From NCBI GenBank assembly GCA_014898425.1, contig RCSZ01000010.1, positions 1,550,001 through 1,614,000 on the forward strand: a stretch of 64,000 nucleotides of DNA, read 5' to 3'. The notes under the pieces are model-generated. The model was given only the letters and a program-made list of their open reading frames with translations. It ran no database searches and was not told where the DNA came from. Source of the DNA: Botryotinia globosa. Its lineage: Eukaryota > Ascomycota > Leotiomycetes > Helotiales > Sclerotiniaceae. Made by a program: the position numbers and the translations under genes. This document shows, piece by piece, positions 45,980 through 59,591 of the stretch. Within the stretch, counting starts at the first letter, position 1. Every line of letters begins with the position of its first letter.

Positions 45980-45981
45980 TA

Positions 45982-46734
45982 TACCTTTTGACTTCATCTC
46001 TTACTAAGACTATTGGACCCTTCCCAACATATTCCCTACTACTAAGCCCTGATAGGTACTGTATGTCTCATCTCTTCCCTAAATCCATATACGACCCAAC
46101 CAATCCCCTCACCTCAATCCCATCACCTCAATCTACATCATTTCACATTTTCACAATTAGACAATCACAAGCCCACCCTTCCCTTCCCTTCCCTCCCCCA
46201 CCCCACCCCACCCCATCCCATCTCCCCACTACCTAACATCTATCCCCAATGATTCCCCATCCAACCCACCAACCATCTATGCACCTATGCACCTATCCGC
46301 CTATCACCAGATAAAGTTAAGATATTCGAACCTACCACTGTTTGAATACTTCTCATTTCATTTCATTCCATCTCATCTAACCTCATCTAACCTCATCTAA
46401 CCTCATCTCACCTCATCTCACATAATATCTCTCAGCATTTATAGCATCTTTAGCACATATCAAACTACATACCACAATCCTCTCAGTAAAACACACTCAA
46501 ATAACACTCAAAACAAACTTCATTTCATTTGATTCTCAAATCAATCAAAAAATCATCGTATGATATAAATTTGCTTGTTTTCGCAAAATCCCCCAAATCA
46601 AGTTCCTTGAAACTCCTTTAAAACATATGAACACAAAAGATTACCTAGGTACCCCCAATGCCTGCATCATTAATATCATAATTTTTTTCCCTCCCCCAAA
46701 ACCCCATTTCATGTCCCATGCCTAACCCGACTCA
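45982..46734. other. C-rich spacer after the transposon island
   Basis: About 750 bases, C/T/A-rich and G-poor, with short degenerate repeats such as CTCATCTAAC (46,371-46,420) and a TACCTAGGTA palindrome at 46,642-46,651. It includes the 3' flank of the otubain gene. The frame at 45,988-46,236 is a translation of low-complexity DNA. Confidence 0.4.
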
Positions 46735-49248
46735 TCAGCTACTTCTCTTTCTTGCCCATCCACCATAGCCTCCTCCTCCACCTCCTCCACCTTTACTACC
46801 CACACCTAAGCCGTCTTCTTCTGGCGTCCATTCTTCTGGTTGAAAATTCGGATTATTGTAATGCGCTGTATTATAATGACTATTTTTAAACGTGCTAGTT
46901 TGAAAACTGGGCACGGGTCCTTCTTGTAAATCGGCTGATATCGCCCATTCGTACTTGCTTGGACGAAAACTTGCTGCTGGTATACCTAATGAAATAGGAG
47001 ATGGAATAGCATGAGGAGTAGGTGGAGGGAGGGTATGAATAGGAAGGGAGATGGGAGTATTTTTGAATGGGTGTGGAGAGGTGATAATCGGGGTGGGAGT
47101 ATTAATTGAAGTAAATGTTGAACGATTAGGAAGACTCGTCACCGAGGTTGCGGATTGTGGTGTTGAGACAGAGTTTCCCGTAGGTGACATAGGTGACAAG
47201 GCAGTAGATGGTGCAGGTGCAAATGCTTGAGACATCGGTGATTGATATTGCGTCCCAAAGTTCGAGTATGGTGATGCGAAACTGACACCCGGAATACTGA
47301 GGAGGAGATCCATGGTTTGATATGGATTCATGGGAGGATGTGCTTCGGTTGAGTGCTGATGAGTAAAATTTGTGGCTCGATTGACTTGAATATTCGAGCT
47401 CATATCAATACTTTGCCGTACAAGATCTTTATACAAGACATCGTAATGACCAGGTCGATAGAGAAGGTATATAATGGGACCTCCTGGGTTGGTGGGCTGA
47501 CCATTTGAATCCTCAGCTTGGAACATGTGACTGTTGACTTGTGTTCCTTCACTGCGGTCGAGATAGACAATCTCAACGGAGAATCGGGTAGGTTTGAGTA
47601 ACACATCAATGAGTAAAGTCATACCAAGATGATCTATCTCTTGATTGGGTGGCTCCAACCATTCCTTTCTATATTGATCGACACCACCGCCGTCTGGTAT
47701 GAATCCTTGGTAATTTTGAGGGTTAGCTTTGAGCCACGAGCTAGCCAACAATCGGAAATGGTATACGATGGCGTTTGAGATTTCCGAGTTGTTGAATCGA
47801 TCCAAGATCAAGGATTCAGCAGCGTGAATGGAAGTATCCATCAACTCTGCCATGTCTCTCAACAACGTGGTGGTTTCTTCCACCATATCCTCAAAGATCC
47901 ACGCATCGAATCCTCCCGCCGTTGTGAGTAGACTGTTCAGCGATAATATCCTTGCTAGTTCTTCCTCCACCTGACCTCTATTTCCCAGCCTCAGTAAAGT
48001 CTCAAAGTAGGAGAATCCCGCCGCTAAACACCAGATAAATCAGCTCTACCCATAGCAATGTCTATTGACGGCGAATATCATCTTGTTTGTGCACGGGTAT
48101 CATCAAGCACCAAGCTCAGAAGACTTACCCCGCCATCCACAATTTCCATCGCCAAGAATCGGTCGATAATGAGAATATTTCTGAGGTAATGCCTATCACC
48201 CATTGTTAGCTTTGAGTAGCGTTGAGGATGTAATCTGGTATAGGCCACTCACAGAAGTTTTCGAAACATAAATGGGGTCAGCTTTTGCATATTCTTCAGC
48301 TATCGCCAGACTGCTCTTCTTTTCCCCCACCAATGGACCCTACGGTGCTGTCAGTTCAAGCTCTGTACTCCAAAACATCTCGCCCATTCAATAACTATTT
48401 TCAAGCTTCTGTAATGATAGCCAAAAAGTAATTCATACCTCCAACGCTGGTTGAAATTCCCTAGCTAAAGCTTCTTGTGCTTCCATGTCATTCACTCCAG
48501 TGACACCATTCTCCTCCATTTTGTATTGCTGCTGACTGTGATGTGCGAACAATGGTGGTAAAGGAGAATTGGTATTGGTGTTGTGGGGTAGATTGATAGT
48601 GCCCGTAAGATTCGGGTTCGAATTCGCAGAGCGACTACTATTGATGGGATTAAAAAGTGGTTGTTGTGGATGTCGTTGTTGGAATTGTTGCAGGGTATTT
48701 CCTAGTTCGCGTCCCGCCGTCGTACCTTGTCCTGGTTGAGTTGCAACCACAATTGAGTTTAGATTATCCACGAGAGCTGTAGTTGTTGGTGGTGTACATG
48801 CCGAAGGAGAGGAGTGAGATGTAGAATTTGAGCGTTGTTGTTGTTGTTGCTGCGCGTGAGTTTGCGAATGTGAGTGTGTATGAGGGTGAGGGTGAGGGTG
48901 AGTATGAGAAATGGAGTGATGGTGAGGGTGAGGGTGAGATTGATGATGTTGATGTTGATGTTGGTGTTGGTGTTGGTGTTGATGAAGTGATTGAAGTGAT
49001 TGAAGTGATTGTGTGTTTGAAATTGAATTGTGATTGTGATTGTGGTTGTGATTATGGTTGTGGTTGTTGAGGTTTTGATTATGATTGTGAGGGTGAGGGT
49101 GAGGGTGAGGGTGAGTGGTTTGATTGTGATTGTGATTGTGATGGAAATTGTTGAAATCCAGAAGTGGTGGAGGAGGTTGCGGTTGTGGAGATATATTTAA
49201 TCCATATGTAGAGAAGGGTGAAAATGGTGTGGGTTGTGGTTGGAACAT
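46735..49248 (-). CDS. Otubain-type ubiquitin thioesterase (peptidase C65) with long His/Asn/Gln-rich N-terminus
   Basis: Exons 49248-48439, 48339-48253, 48192-48129 and 48023-46735 join in phase to 749 residues. Residues 1-270 are low complexity: runs of HN, HQ, HP and HTH repeats and a Gln run, with no fold visible. The C65 domain follows: PLVGEKKSSLAIAEEYAKAD, then the active site GDGNCGWRAAGFSYFETLL with Asp314 and catalytic Cys317, and GHYDVLYKD with catalytic His513. Otubains remove ubiquitin, usually from Lys48 chains. A disordered Ser/Pro/Thr tail ending in a Gly run (GGGGGGGGYGGWARKRSS) makes up the last 230 residues. The enzyme looks intact. The extension encodes mostly His/Asn codons from tandem DNA repeats and is much longer than in animal otubains, which are about 270 residues in all. 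Confidence 0.92.
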
Positions 49249-49700
49249 GATAATGATAATGGATGGAGAGGTGAGAGAGAGCGAGAGCTCCTTTCCTTTT
49301 TTTTCCTCCTTTTCTTTTCTTTTTTTTCTTTTCTTCTTTCTTTCTTCACTTTATACTTCAGTCTTCACTTTATACTTTACTCTTCACTCTTCACTCTTCA
49401 CTCTTCACTCTTCACTCTTCACTCTTCACTCTTCACTCTTCACTCTTCACTCTTCACTCTACTCTCTCCCTCTCTCCCTACTTCTTCCACTTCTCACTTC
49501 TCTCTTCACTTCTCTCTTCACTTCTCACCTACTCACTCTCCTCTTGTCTCTTCTTCTTCTTCTTCTCTCTCTCTTCTCTCTTCTCTCTTCTCTCTTCTCT
49601 TTCCCAAAAACCTCAAGACAAATAAATTCGTATCTTTCCACTCTGTCGTCGTTTATAATTTTCCCTTCTCTCCCTGGTTATGAGAATCAATTAATATATG
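49249..49700 (-). promoter_or_regulatory. CT-rich presumed 5' leader/promoter of the otubain gene
   Basis: Plus strand is nearly all C and T for over 300 bases (purine-rich on the coding strand), including a heptamer array. A long purine-rich leader next to the start is the simplest reading. Confidence 0.4.
49381..49460. repeat. (TCTTCAC)n heptamer array, about 11 copies
   Basis: 80 bp of TCTTCAC units, about 130 bases upstream of the otubain ATG on the opposite strand. Confidence 0.95.
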
Positions 49701-49830
49701 TATGGCCAAGAGGTAGTGAGTGGAGTTGAGTTGAGGGGCCTTGTAACGAATCAGATATACAACTCCCATCAAGAGACCAAGTGACAAGTAGGGATGAAGT
49801 ATAATAAGGATAATAAGTCAAGAGAACAAA

Positions 49831-49900
49831 TGATTTGATTTGATTTGATTTGATTTGATTTGATTTGATTTGATTTGATTGATGAATTGATGAATTGATG
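49831..49900. repeat. (TGATT)n pentamer microsatellite
   Basis: About ten TGATT units, passing into GATGAATT-type units. Confidence 0.9.
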
Positions 49901-50239
49901 AATGTGGCCTGGAGATAAATCGGATCATTAATTGATCAAGATATGAATGTATGGATGACAGTATGCATGGACGGTAGTGATAGCAGTAATGATAATGATA
50001 ATAATGATAACAAGAGTAATATAATAATTAATCATCGACACAATTTCTTGTCGGAATGCAGCAGCAACCAAGCCTTGAATGGTAATAGTCCCGTACGCAC
50101 GCAAGAGAACCTCAAAAGAGTGAGGGAATCGGAGAGGCAATCGATATCGGAATAATAATGGAAATGATATAAAGATTGATGATCCTTCTTGAGGGTAGGT
50201 AGGGGGTTAAGTTTAGGTTAGGTTAGGTTGGTCGGTTGA

Positions 50240-50350
50240 TGGAATGAATGAATGAATGAATGAATGATTGAATGATTGAATGAATGAATGAATGATTGAT
50301 GAATTGATGAATTGATGAATTGATGAATTGATTGATTGATTGATCGATTG
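50240..50350. repeat. (GAAT)n/(GATT)n microsatellite
   Basis: About 110 bases of GAATGAAT, then GATTGATG and GATTGATT tetramer-type repeats. Confidence 0.9.
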
Positions 50351-53300
50351 ATCAATATTCACACTATCCAGTTGCTGTGATGTGATATGATGTGACTTGC
50401 GTCTTGCGTCTTGCTCTTGCTGATTGAAGATTTTCTCTCCTTTCACTTCCTTCCTTTCCTCTCCTCTCCTCTCCGTTGCTTGACTTCGTCTCGGTGTATC
50501 GATATCGATATCGAAATGTCTTGGGTGCTTGAAAGTGGCTTTTGGGGCGTAGTGGATGAAACTTGACTGGAGTCGCCTGGGATTTGGTACTTTATGTGGT
50601 TTGAGTGGGTGCGACACACCATGAGCATATCCAAAAGGTGATGATGGGGCGGTAGAGGACTGGCGGACCTGGCAGATCGGGCGAGAGATGGAGAGAGTAC
50701 TCGAATGGGTCAAGGTCAGGACACACAGTAAGTACACACACGGTAGTTGGAGATGTAATGGTAAATGGAGATGTAATGGTAAATGTAACGAGGACCAAGG
50801 AGGAACCAGGGAAGGAGGGAGGAGGGAGGAGGACAGAGTACGGGAGAGAGAATGATGGTGATAATGTCAATGGACAGAGTACGGGATAAAGTATGGATGG
50901 AGCGAAAGATGGAGACGGGCTATTGTAGTAAAGGTCCAGATTGGCCGACGTCCTGGCCCTTCAGATACCGAGAATGGATCCGGAAAGGGGGTATTGGAGT
51001 ACGTGATATGTATGTACCTATGTATGTATGTATGTATCATGTAGCGAGGGTAGTAGACAAATGAGTAAGGAGGAGGAGGAGGAGTAGGAGTAGTCGAATC
51101 AAAGAGTGACGAGATGATCCGGCCAAGTGAAAGTGGATTGACGATGCTTATAGATTTGGCCCATCCATCTATTGATTCCGTCTTTTATTGCATGTATCGT
51201 CTTGATTCTTTCGACGTCTTGGGATTTTACGATTTGTCGAGGCAATCTGAGGAGAGTCGTTCTTCCAAGGTAATAAATATACTTACAACTTAACCCTTCC
51301 CAATATCGGTCATCTCCCTTCTCTCTCCCTGTTCTCCTCCTTCGTTTTATGCGAGAATTCCTACTCCGTCACTCTGTACAAATTAATCACGGCGAAAGAC
51401 TCCAATGAATGACAATTCTTTCCAACTTTTTCTGCTCGTCCTCGTTGACTCATTCACATGTATGCGTCCAGACCCTTCTCAGAATCTCTCGTTCTTCTTC
51501 TCTTCGTTCGGCCGCTCGATGATGGGTTGGCTTATGCATATACCGGCAATCTCACAGTAAAATCCAGTGCAAGGGCCCTGCTCAAAGTTCGTTCGTTCGT
51601 TCGTTCGACCTTTACCTTTCGTATCCGGTCGGTTCCCCGTTGGTCTTGGTCTTAGATCCCTCGACGAATCATGAGATGTAGCAATCAAAGTATGCAATCG
51701 CTATGTAGGGTAATATGTAGCTTCGTTCTATCGTCAAGTCGTTTTAAGATTCAGCCAAAAATCCACGGAGTGCAGGTGGACTAGAAAGATATCTCCAGAC
51801 GAGACAACATATACACGAGAAGATTATATTACGGAGATGGGTAATTGAATGAGCAGTGGATTCTTCCGTGCTTCCTTTCTATTTCTCAATTTTGCCTGGC
51901 TAGAAAGCGTCGTGTTTATGAGGTGTCATCAGTATTGAGCTAGACTTTGGGCTGGATCTCGTCGATGTAGCCTGATGTATGGATGGCTATGTATGATATT
52001 GTATGGCAGTGTTAGATTTGATATCGTACTGTAATGTATGTATGTAACGGATGCTAATTGCCCCACCTTTTCTCCTGCAAATGCCCGATGAATTCTTCTT
52101 CTTCCGTCGGTCGTGGAGCTGCAGCTGGGCAGATTTCTTACATGCGAGGCTGTTAATTACACATTGCAGGATACTGTTATGTTATGATGAATCTGCGTTA
52201 TCGATGCTATATTAATTTTCATGTTTGTTAGTGTGCGCGCCTGCTTCATTTGGAGACCCCCAAACTCCCCAACTCCTAAATGCTCCTCAAATCTCTGGCA
52301 TTGAAGAAACATCTCTGTATGTAATACGTAATATACACACAATGTAGAGAGAGACCTTGCCATCAGTATCAATCGCTTCAGATATAGGAAAACCAGTAAG
52401 GGTGATCCAAGGTCTCACATTACCTGGTCGCCTGTGCAGACGTTCTACTCTCCCCGCCGCTGCATGAACTTCATTCACATCATGTATTCATGAACACGGC
52501 TCCTCTACAATGAAGCTTGACATCCTGCGTATCAAGTTTTTTCATGTAATGTATCTGTAGCTGAAGGCTGCATGAATTGCCACCCCTTCCAGCTTCCACC
52601 TGTCACCGTTTCACTTCATTTCCTTGGTTCGGAGGTATATTCATGTACCACACCCATCTTCGTCTTTCCTCCTACTTCCTCCATGCCGACCGATCAATCA
52701 CCCACGATGGACAAAGTTTGGTGTCTCTAACCTACTCACCCTCCCGCGCGCTAATAGCGTTTAATTCCCCGTTATGGGACCCTTCATACCTGGATCTAGC
52801 TATATGGCGTTCGATATATCATACTACCCTTGCCTGCTGACACTTGATGCGACCTCATGAGGTCCCCTTCTCCGTTATTGGCTGTTTAATTGGCTATTCT
52901 CCGTCTTGGCATCTCGATATCGGAATTGTTGGTTGGTGACTTACGAAAATCATCCACCGTATCTCACTTAACTTTACGGATGGAGAATCGACGGAGAAGG
53001 AAGAGGATTGAGAGAACGAAGGATCCCGTAAAGGAAATGTGGAGAAGAGAGAAGGGCCAGGGAAATGTTGGAGAAAAGGAGTTCTTTGTGGAAGCCGAAA
53101 AGGAAAACGCGGGTAGTTACGTTCCCTTTCCACAATGAGGGGAAAGTCTAGGTTTCACACACGGGAATGTAGTGATGGCTTTGGTATCACATCACACCCG
53201 TGTGAAGATAAATGAAGAGTTCTCGATCATTCGTTGTCTGGATCGAGACCTTATGTATGGTTATAACAAGATAGATGTTTAACATGACAGTCTTGGAAAG

Positions 53301-56300
53301 TTACTCCCATTTCAATTTCACCAATGAAGCTTCTTCATTTAGAAGTCTCCGTACTCCATCGGGGGTAGTTTAAAGTAAGTAAGCGTGGCAAGGAAACCAA
53401 CAACTATCAGAGCACGACGCATCCAACAACCATCTAACACGAGCAACAAACATTAACCAACAATTGCTAGGCAAAACATAACCACCAACATGGGAATACG
53501 AAAAATTGGAATTAAGGGTTCTAGAGTTTCAACTTTGCAACTTTGAGATAACCCAACCAAAATATCGATATGGAATTATCCAAGATGCGATTGGGTGAAA
53601 TTGGGTGAAAAGGACGCGCACTGATTGTTTGCATCCATGCGGGCCGTACTGCCGCTTACATGTAACGATGTATTATTCGTCTACTCGTATCTCTTGTCTC
53701 GTCTTTTCCAAGATTTCCCGAGGAAAAGGAACCCTCTCTCATTCCCCGACAGTACCATGCCATATGATGCCCATGTACCTCTGTATCAAGTACTCAATAG
53801 TTTCAAAACCACAAGGCATGCATGCCTGTAGGAAAGAGCATCGCCCTTGTCACGTATCTGTACTGTACAATGAGTGACATGGGGGAGAGAGATCATGTTC
53901 ATCGTGTCATGACATCGATTGTACATTATCCACCTATTGAAATAATGCCCGTTAATACGTACATATACATACCTCCGGATATTGCACCGAAGATATATTG
54001 ACGTTGCAATTGGGTGAAAATGAAGCCATTCATTCGGCTTTGTCTACCCTCCCTCACATGCTTCATTGTCAAAGAACAATCGCAACAAGATATTCCGCCA
54101 TGAAAAGTATTTTCTCCCTCTACTTAGCATTCATTACTCAATCATCCTGATCCTAACGGTAACTCAACTTCCCGAGGTTTATCATGGCTTGCTTGCGTGC
54201 ATATATACCCTTATCATGCAGGTCGCCTTCTACCATTACTCTCTATATTGACTCTCGACCAATTCGATGCTATCTTGAAATTGAAATATCGCGCACCATT
54301 CCGCCTGTCCGTTTGTTTGTTCGGTATCGTGACTGGGTTATAGATTATATGCATAAACATCATGTATGAGTATTGAACATTGCATTTCGTGGTGACGAGC
54401 AAAACGATAGGGCAGGAAGAATTATTCCACGATAAGGACCAATTGATATTGATGGTTGGTTGCCAAGAGTAGGGTCAGAGTAGAAAATAGGAGTAGAAAT
54501 AAAGTATACGGAGTAGTGACATTGATAGACGAGAAAAGCTATTTAACCTTAGCAGATTAAGCTGGGATCATGGGTTCGGGGAAGCTACAGAGTGTCCCCT
54601 AGTATTTTTTCTATACGCATAACCTTTGGTCTACTGCAGAATGAAGAGCTAGTAGACTTTTTCATCGTCTACTGCGATGTAGGGATTCTTTTCGAGATCC
54701 ACCAATTAATTGAACTTTACTTATAAATAATATCTATTAGACTTGCACTTGAATACGTACGATTAGCTGGATGTATGTATGTATGTATATACATATGTCC
54801 TCCGCTTGGACATACTCGTTTAATGTACCTGAGCACGAGTACCTAGGTAGTGAAATTATCAAGTAGTATTATCTTCATAAAAGATAAAAGACGGAACTAA
54901 TAAGTGAGATTCATCTCAGAAAGTACTAGCCCATTGCTAATATCTGAAAAATACAATTTAAATCTCACATACCCCTTCATCAAGTACCGATAATCACACC
55001 AATTCCGATTTCAACGTACCAATACATGCAAGACCTAACCACGGAACCTCGCAACTCACGCTCCCCCATGCTACACATCCTATCTCAGCCCGATTCTCCC
55101 ATTAATGTTGATCTCCTCTCATCAATTGATTCATCTTACATCGACACATCTATCATATCTCAAATGCTATCGCACACATCCCGGAAAATAAGACCTACCC
55201 GCATCCTCACACCCGTACCAAGAGTCAAAGTACCTATCATCATCATGCATGACACAACTTCCATGCTACCCATATGATATCTATCACATCTCACAAAAGC
55301 TAATCATCACCATGAATGTGTGAGGAACGGTAGGTAGGAACCCCTCCGGCAATACCCCGCCAAGTTTGCACCTAGAAAGAACCGAGTTGGCCCGATGCTA
55401 CATGAATACATTGTTCCTACCTCCTCATGCCAAAAGATACACCACATGAAAACCCCGTCGACTATTGGTCTACCACCTTTCTAAACTCTGATGCTTCTGA
55501 TAGGTGATCATTATGTATACTACTGAGTCAAGCATTACTAGGGGTGAATCTCCCGCATGTTTAATCTGATGAAGATCGAGATTAGATTGTAGAGTACTAG
55601 ATTGATTGCTTTCCATGCATACCGTATCACATATCTTATACAGATGGGTTTAAGTATATTCCACATCTCGCAAGCATGGTGAGAAGTAACGGAAAAAAGT
55701 ACCTAAAAGTATGAATTTTGTATCCTCTACTTCTAATTTTGGATCTACCCCTCTATCTCACACACCTTTATGTATATCCCACATGTTGTGAATAAAAAGT
55801 TAATCAGATGCTGATCTCACACACATATCTGTTGATCAACAAGCAGTCAGAGTCAGATCTTAATATTCACCACCTCTCCTCATTTTAATGTTGAGCCGTT
55901 CATATTTTCTGCTGTAGTGCTCTAATCCTGCATCTTCAAACGTTACTAATAGATCAATTCTCACAAGAGTGAACCAACCCCCTCACTTCCCGCTCTCTCC
56001 TCAAATTCCCCTCATTTACACCAGTCATCCATCTCAAATCCCTCGATCTCTCTACCAGGAATCCAATCCTATCCGAGTTTCAACGCACCCAATCCTACCC
56101 CCTCACACCAGCACATCACACTACATCACATATCATCCCTGACGCTTCTCATCCCAGGATCTCAAGCCTCATCAAGCTCATCGTTTCAAGCCCATTCTAA
56201 CCGAACCAACTTTCTTCACACCCTGTCCACCAACACCATCTCCTCTATTCCAGATATCCCAAATCACCATACCAATCAATCAATCCGTCAATCAAACAAT

Positions 56301-57365
56301 CACAAGAAAAACTTCCAATCCTCCACTAACAAGATAACACATACAAGCACGCATAACCTCATCCCTTTATTTCCCAACCCTCGCTAATCGGTGTCCCATC
56401 TCCAGCCAGCCGCAAAATGCACCTCTTATACTCCCTGCATCTACATACATACATTTTTACATACCTGCAATCCGGATCCGCACAATATACAAACTATACA
56501 TCTCCATAGCATAACATCAAATCATCAAATCATCACCATCTCCTTCATTTCTTCACCCCAGACACCAGAACCCAGAACCCAGAACCCAGAAGAAAATCCA
56601 AGGACTCGAGACATCGAGATATACCTACACAGAGCAAGGATTTCTCTCCCCCATCACCGTCTCCGATAATCACACATACATGAACCTCATCTTCATCCAC
56701 ATGTGTCCAAAAATTCCCATCTTCCCACCCTTATTCGCCCGATTATTGCTCATCACTCATTGCTCATTGCATTGTACTGCAAGATTTCCATCTCCGTGTG
56801 AATATATATGTATGAATGTAGATGGATGTGTGTACTTACCTATGGACTTATTATATTCCACAAATAAATAAACAAACATACATAAATACATATATATACC
56901 CTCCCCCGCCCCCCCCACGCCAACCCCCCCTCAGCACCTCCCGTTTCCACAATATACCACACGACAAACCACAGATATACCACAGAAATACAGACATACA
57001 GACCGAAAACAGTATTCCCAAGCAATCAGTAATCCTCTATCCCTATTTCAAAGATAGCTCATCTACATGAGATTCCATCGCTTTACTCCAGAATATGTGT
57101 ATGAGGAATCTACACATTGCATAACTACATCTACATATTGCACATTACATAAGACAAGCCACCACTAGCTAGCCTCCCATCTGCTTTTGTTAAATGACTA
57201 GACAATCAAGTTCCCTATCTCCCCCTCTCCTCTCAACCATCTATCTCCTACCCTATCTCCCACCCCACTCAGCATTCACCTATACCCTCCAGCCCAACCC
57301 TAACAACCACAAACCCCAAAACCATCATCTTCTTCAATCCATCTTCCCCTCACCTACCCAATCCA

Positions 57366-57394
57366 CCACACACACACACACACACACACACACA
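57366..57394. repeat. (CA)n microsatellite
   Basis: About 14 CA units. Confidence 0.9.
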
Positions 57395-57536
57395 TCCCCC
57401 GCTAGCTTTTCCCCATATTCCCACATCTTCTTCTTTTCCTTCTTCTCCTCCTCCTACTCCTATACTCCTATCATATCACCTTTTCCCTATATGCCCCACT
57501 TCCTCTCAATTTAGCCCATATCCATTGAAGATATCT

Positions 57537-57581
<45 letters not shown>
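57537..57581. repeat. (TATATG)n hexamer microsatellite
   Basis: About seven TATATG units in tandem. Confidence 0.9.
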
Positions 57582-57993
57582 TATGTATATCCCCCACTCC
57601 TTTTCCGCCAGCCACACTCACAACCACCACCATCTCGTGATGATTTAATCAAAGAATATGGATGCATACATGATGCATTGAAACTTTTCAGCAGTTTTGG
57701 CAAAAATGTTGTTGGATCATCATTACTACATGGATGAATAGATAAGAGAGACGAGTATTAGATTCAAGCTTAGACGAAGAAAGTGAAATTTGTATGTCTC
57801 TGTTCATTAATATATGTGTTTATGGTAGATAGGAAGGTAGCTAGGAGAGAGTACCTATCCATGATCGTAATTCGTCTATCATCATTACTGTGATCTCCCT
57901 TAAGCTTCTTCATCAACTCCCGACTCCCATACACTCCATGTGACCTCATGGTATCAATATCGTACCTAGTGTTCACTAGATTGATCGATCAAA

Positions 57994-59591
57994 TCATCCT
58001 AACCATCCCTTCTTACCCCTTCCACCCAGTGTATATCTACCTCCCTTTTGCCCACCAAATCTCACGTTGCTCGTGTTAGCCGGGCTCATATATCCGCCCA
58101 TAGAACCTGCATCCTTGTCTATATCCCCAATTTGATTGAGATCATTCATCCTAAAGCCCTCACTCTCTGAGAAAATGGTTTCATATAATGAACCTATGGC
58201 TGTAGTCCATTCATGCATTGCCTTGAGACGATCTGCATCACTATTGTCCTCAATCTCAACAGTTCCGTCTTGCTGGTTGATCTTTCCGTTGACTTTCTTA
58301 TCGACGATTAAAAAACCTAAAATATCTTGGACCTCCAAGACGGGAATCTTGAGAGCTTTGCCAATGAAGTCGAGCTTGAAACGGGTGTAGGGGGCAATCA
58401 ATTTTACCACGGCTTTGGTTCGCATATTTCGAGTGATCTCGTCAATATTTTCGCGGATGAAGGAATCGGACATAAGATCTTTGTTGTTTTTTAAAACGTC
58501 TTCATATCTGTGAATATCATCTCTTTGATACGCATCGACGAGATCGGTCATTGCAGCGATGCGAGGATCATTTTTATATGGTTTGGTTTCCTGGGATTCG
58601 AAGGGATTGATGTCGGATTTCATCAACATGGTTGTCAAAACAAGATACTTGAGAACCTGGATTCGCTGTAAAGATCCAGCTTCATCGTAATCTTTGAATG
58701 ATTGAAAAAAATCACTCTGTGCATCCTTCCAGTTTTCCTCAGTCATATGCATCTTGCCACCACATTCTCGAATGATACCCATAATCCTAGGATGTGGGAC
58801 TGCTGATTTGACCTTCAAAGCTCTTTCATATGAACGCTTCAATTGCTTGTTATTCTTCGTTTCGGAATGCATCTGAATCTCGAGTGCGTAGATCTCCAAG
58901 GAGTAGGTGCCCTTGCTTGGATCATCTGTACCATCTTCCAATTCACATGCCTTGCGAAGCTCTCGTAATTTTTTTGTTGTCGCAGCGTAATCCTTGCGGT
59001 CGAGGCAGAGTTTCGCCAGCTTGATACAAGTTTTCAACCACAATCGTTCGTTGTTGGTACTTTGAAAAGATTGTAGTGTGTTTGAATAAAATTCCTCCAT
59101 GCATTTCCTCGCTGCATCGTCTTCAGTCTTTTTCTCGATAAAGTCGAGGATGTTGTTGATAGATTTTTCCGAGTAGTTTCGCGTTACTGCGGACTTGACA
59201 TAGGTAAGAAGTTCAAGATAATGTTCAACAGCCTGATGAATTATTAGATATAATCATGCGGAAACAGAAAGAATCCCTACCTTGTCATATAGAGCAAGCT
59301 TGAATTCCATCTTTAGAGCTTGTTTCAATCCTTTGAATCCCCAATCGCCCTTCTCTTGCTCTAGAGCTGGAATTCCTAAAAATTCCTCGATCGCACCTTC
59401 AGGATCTGTAGATTTCATCTGTTTGGCATTATAGTATTTGTTCTCAATGCCGACATCTTCATCCTCCTCGTCGTCATTCTCTTCATATTCGAAGTCATAT
59501 CTATGAACGTTAGCTACCCATCAAATGTCTGGTAAGGCTTGACGTACTCCTCCTGGTCTGAATCTTGCATGAAATCATCATCATCAGACAT
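57994..59591 (-). CDS. CSN2: COP9 signalosome complex subunit 2 (CSN2)
   Basis: Exons 59591-59548, 59500-59281 and 59232-57994 (introns 47 and 48 nt: GTACGT..CATAG and GTAGGG..TCAG) encode 500 residues, the family's usual length. The N-terminus is acidic (MSDDDDFMQDSDQEEYDFEY, then EENDDEEDED), followed by the helical-repeat region (NKYYNAKQMKSTDPEGAIEE, WGFKGLKQALKMEFKLALYD). A C-terminal PCI domain follows (IAPYTRFKLDFIGKALKIPV, EVQDILGFLIVDKKVNGKIN). CSN2 scaffolds the COP9 signalosome, which removes NEDD8 from cullins; in fungi it affects development and secondary metabolism. It binds cullin-RING ligases through the acidic and helical N-terminal half. The last 40 residues are Gly-rich (GGQKGGRYTLGGRGKKG), an unconserved tail. 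Head-to-head with CWC25. Confidence 0.95.

Larger units (their letters stand above)
49701..57993. other. Long gene-free spacer (8.3 kb)
   Basis: No protein gene is supported. Composition changes along it: A/G-rich near 50,700-51,100, mixed at 51,100-55,800, and C-rich, G-poor at 55,900-57,500. It holds many microsatellites and one TACCTAGGTA palindrome (54,840-54,849). Candidate frames with an ATG, such as 52,577-52,840, 53,605-53,877 and 55,026-55,277 on the plus strand, are short and match nothing. Confidence 0.45.

Noticed and set aside
48828..49070. Plus-strand frame with GEGEGE and VDVDVG repeats
   Set aside because: Antisense shadow of the His/Asn repeats in otubain exon 1.
49148..49729. 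193- and 149-codon plus-strand frames rich in Leu, Ser and Phe
   Set aside because: Antisense to the otubain exon 1 and to the CT-rich leader; the repeats TLHSSLF come from the heptamer array.
55026..55277. 83-codon plus-strand frame with ATG in the long spacer
   Set aside because: Isolated, no recognised family, composition like the surrounding C-rich non-coding DNA.
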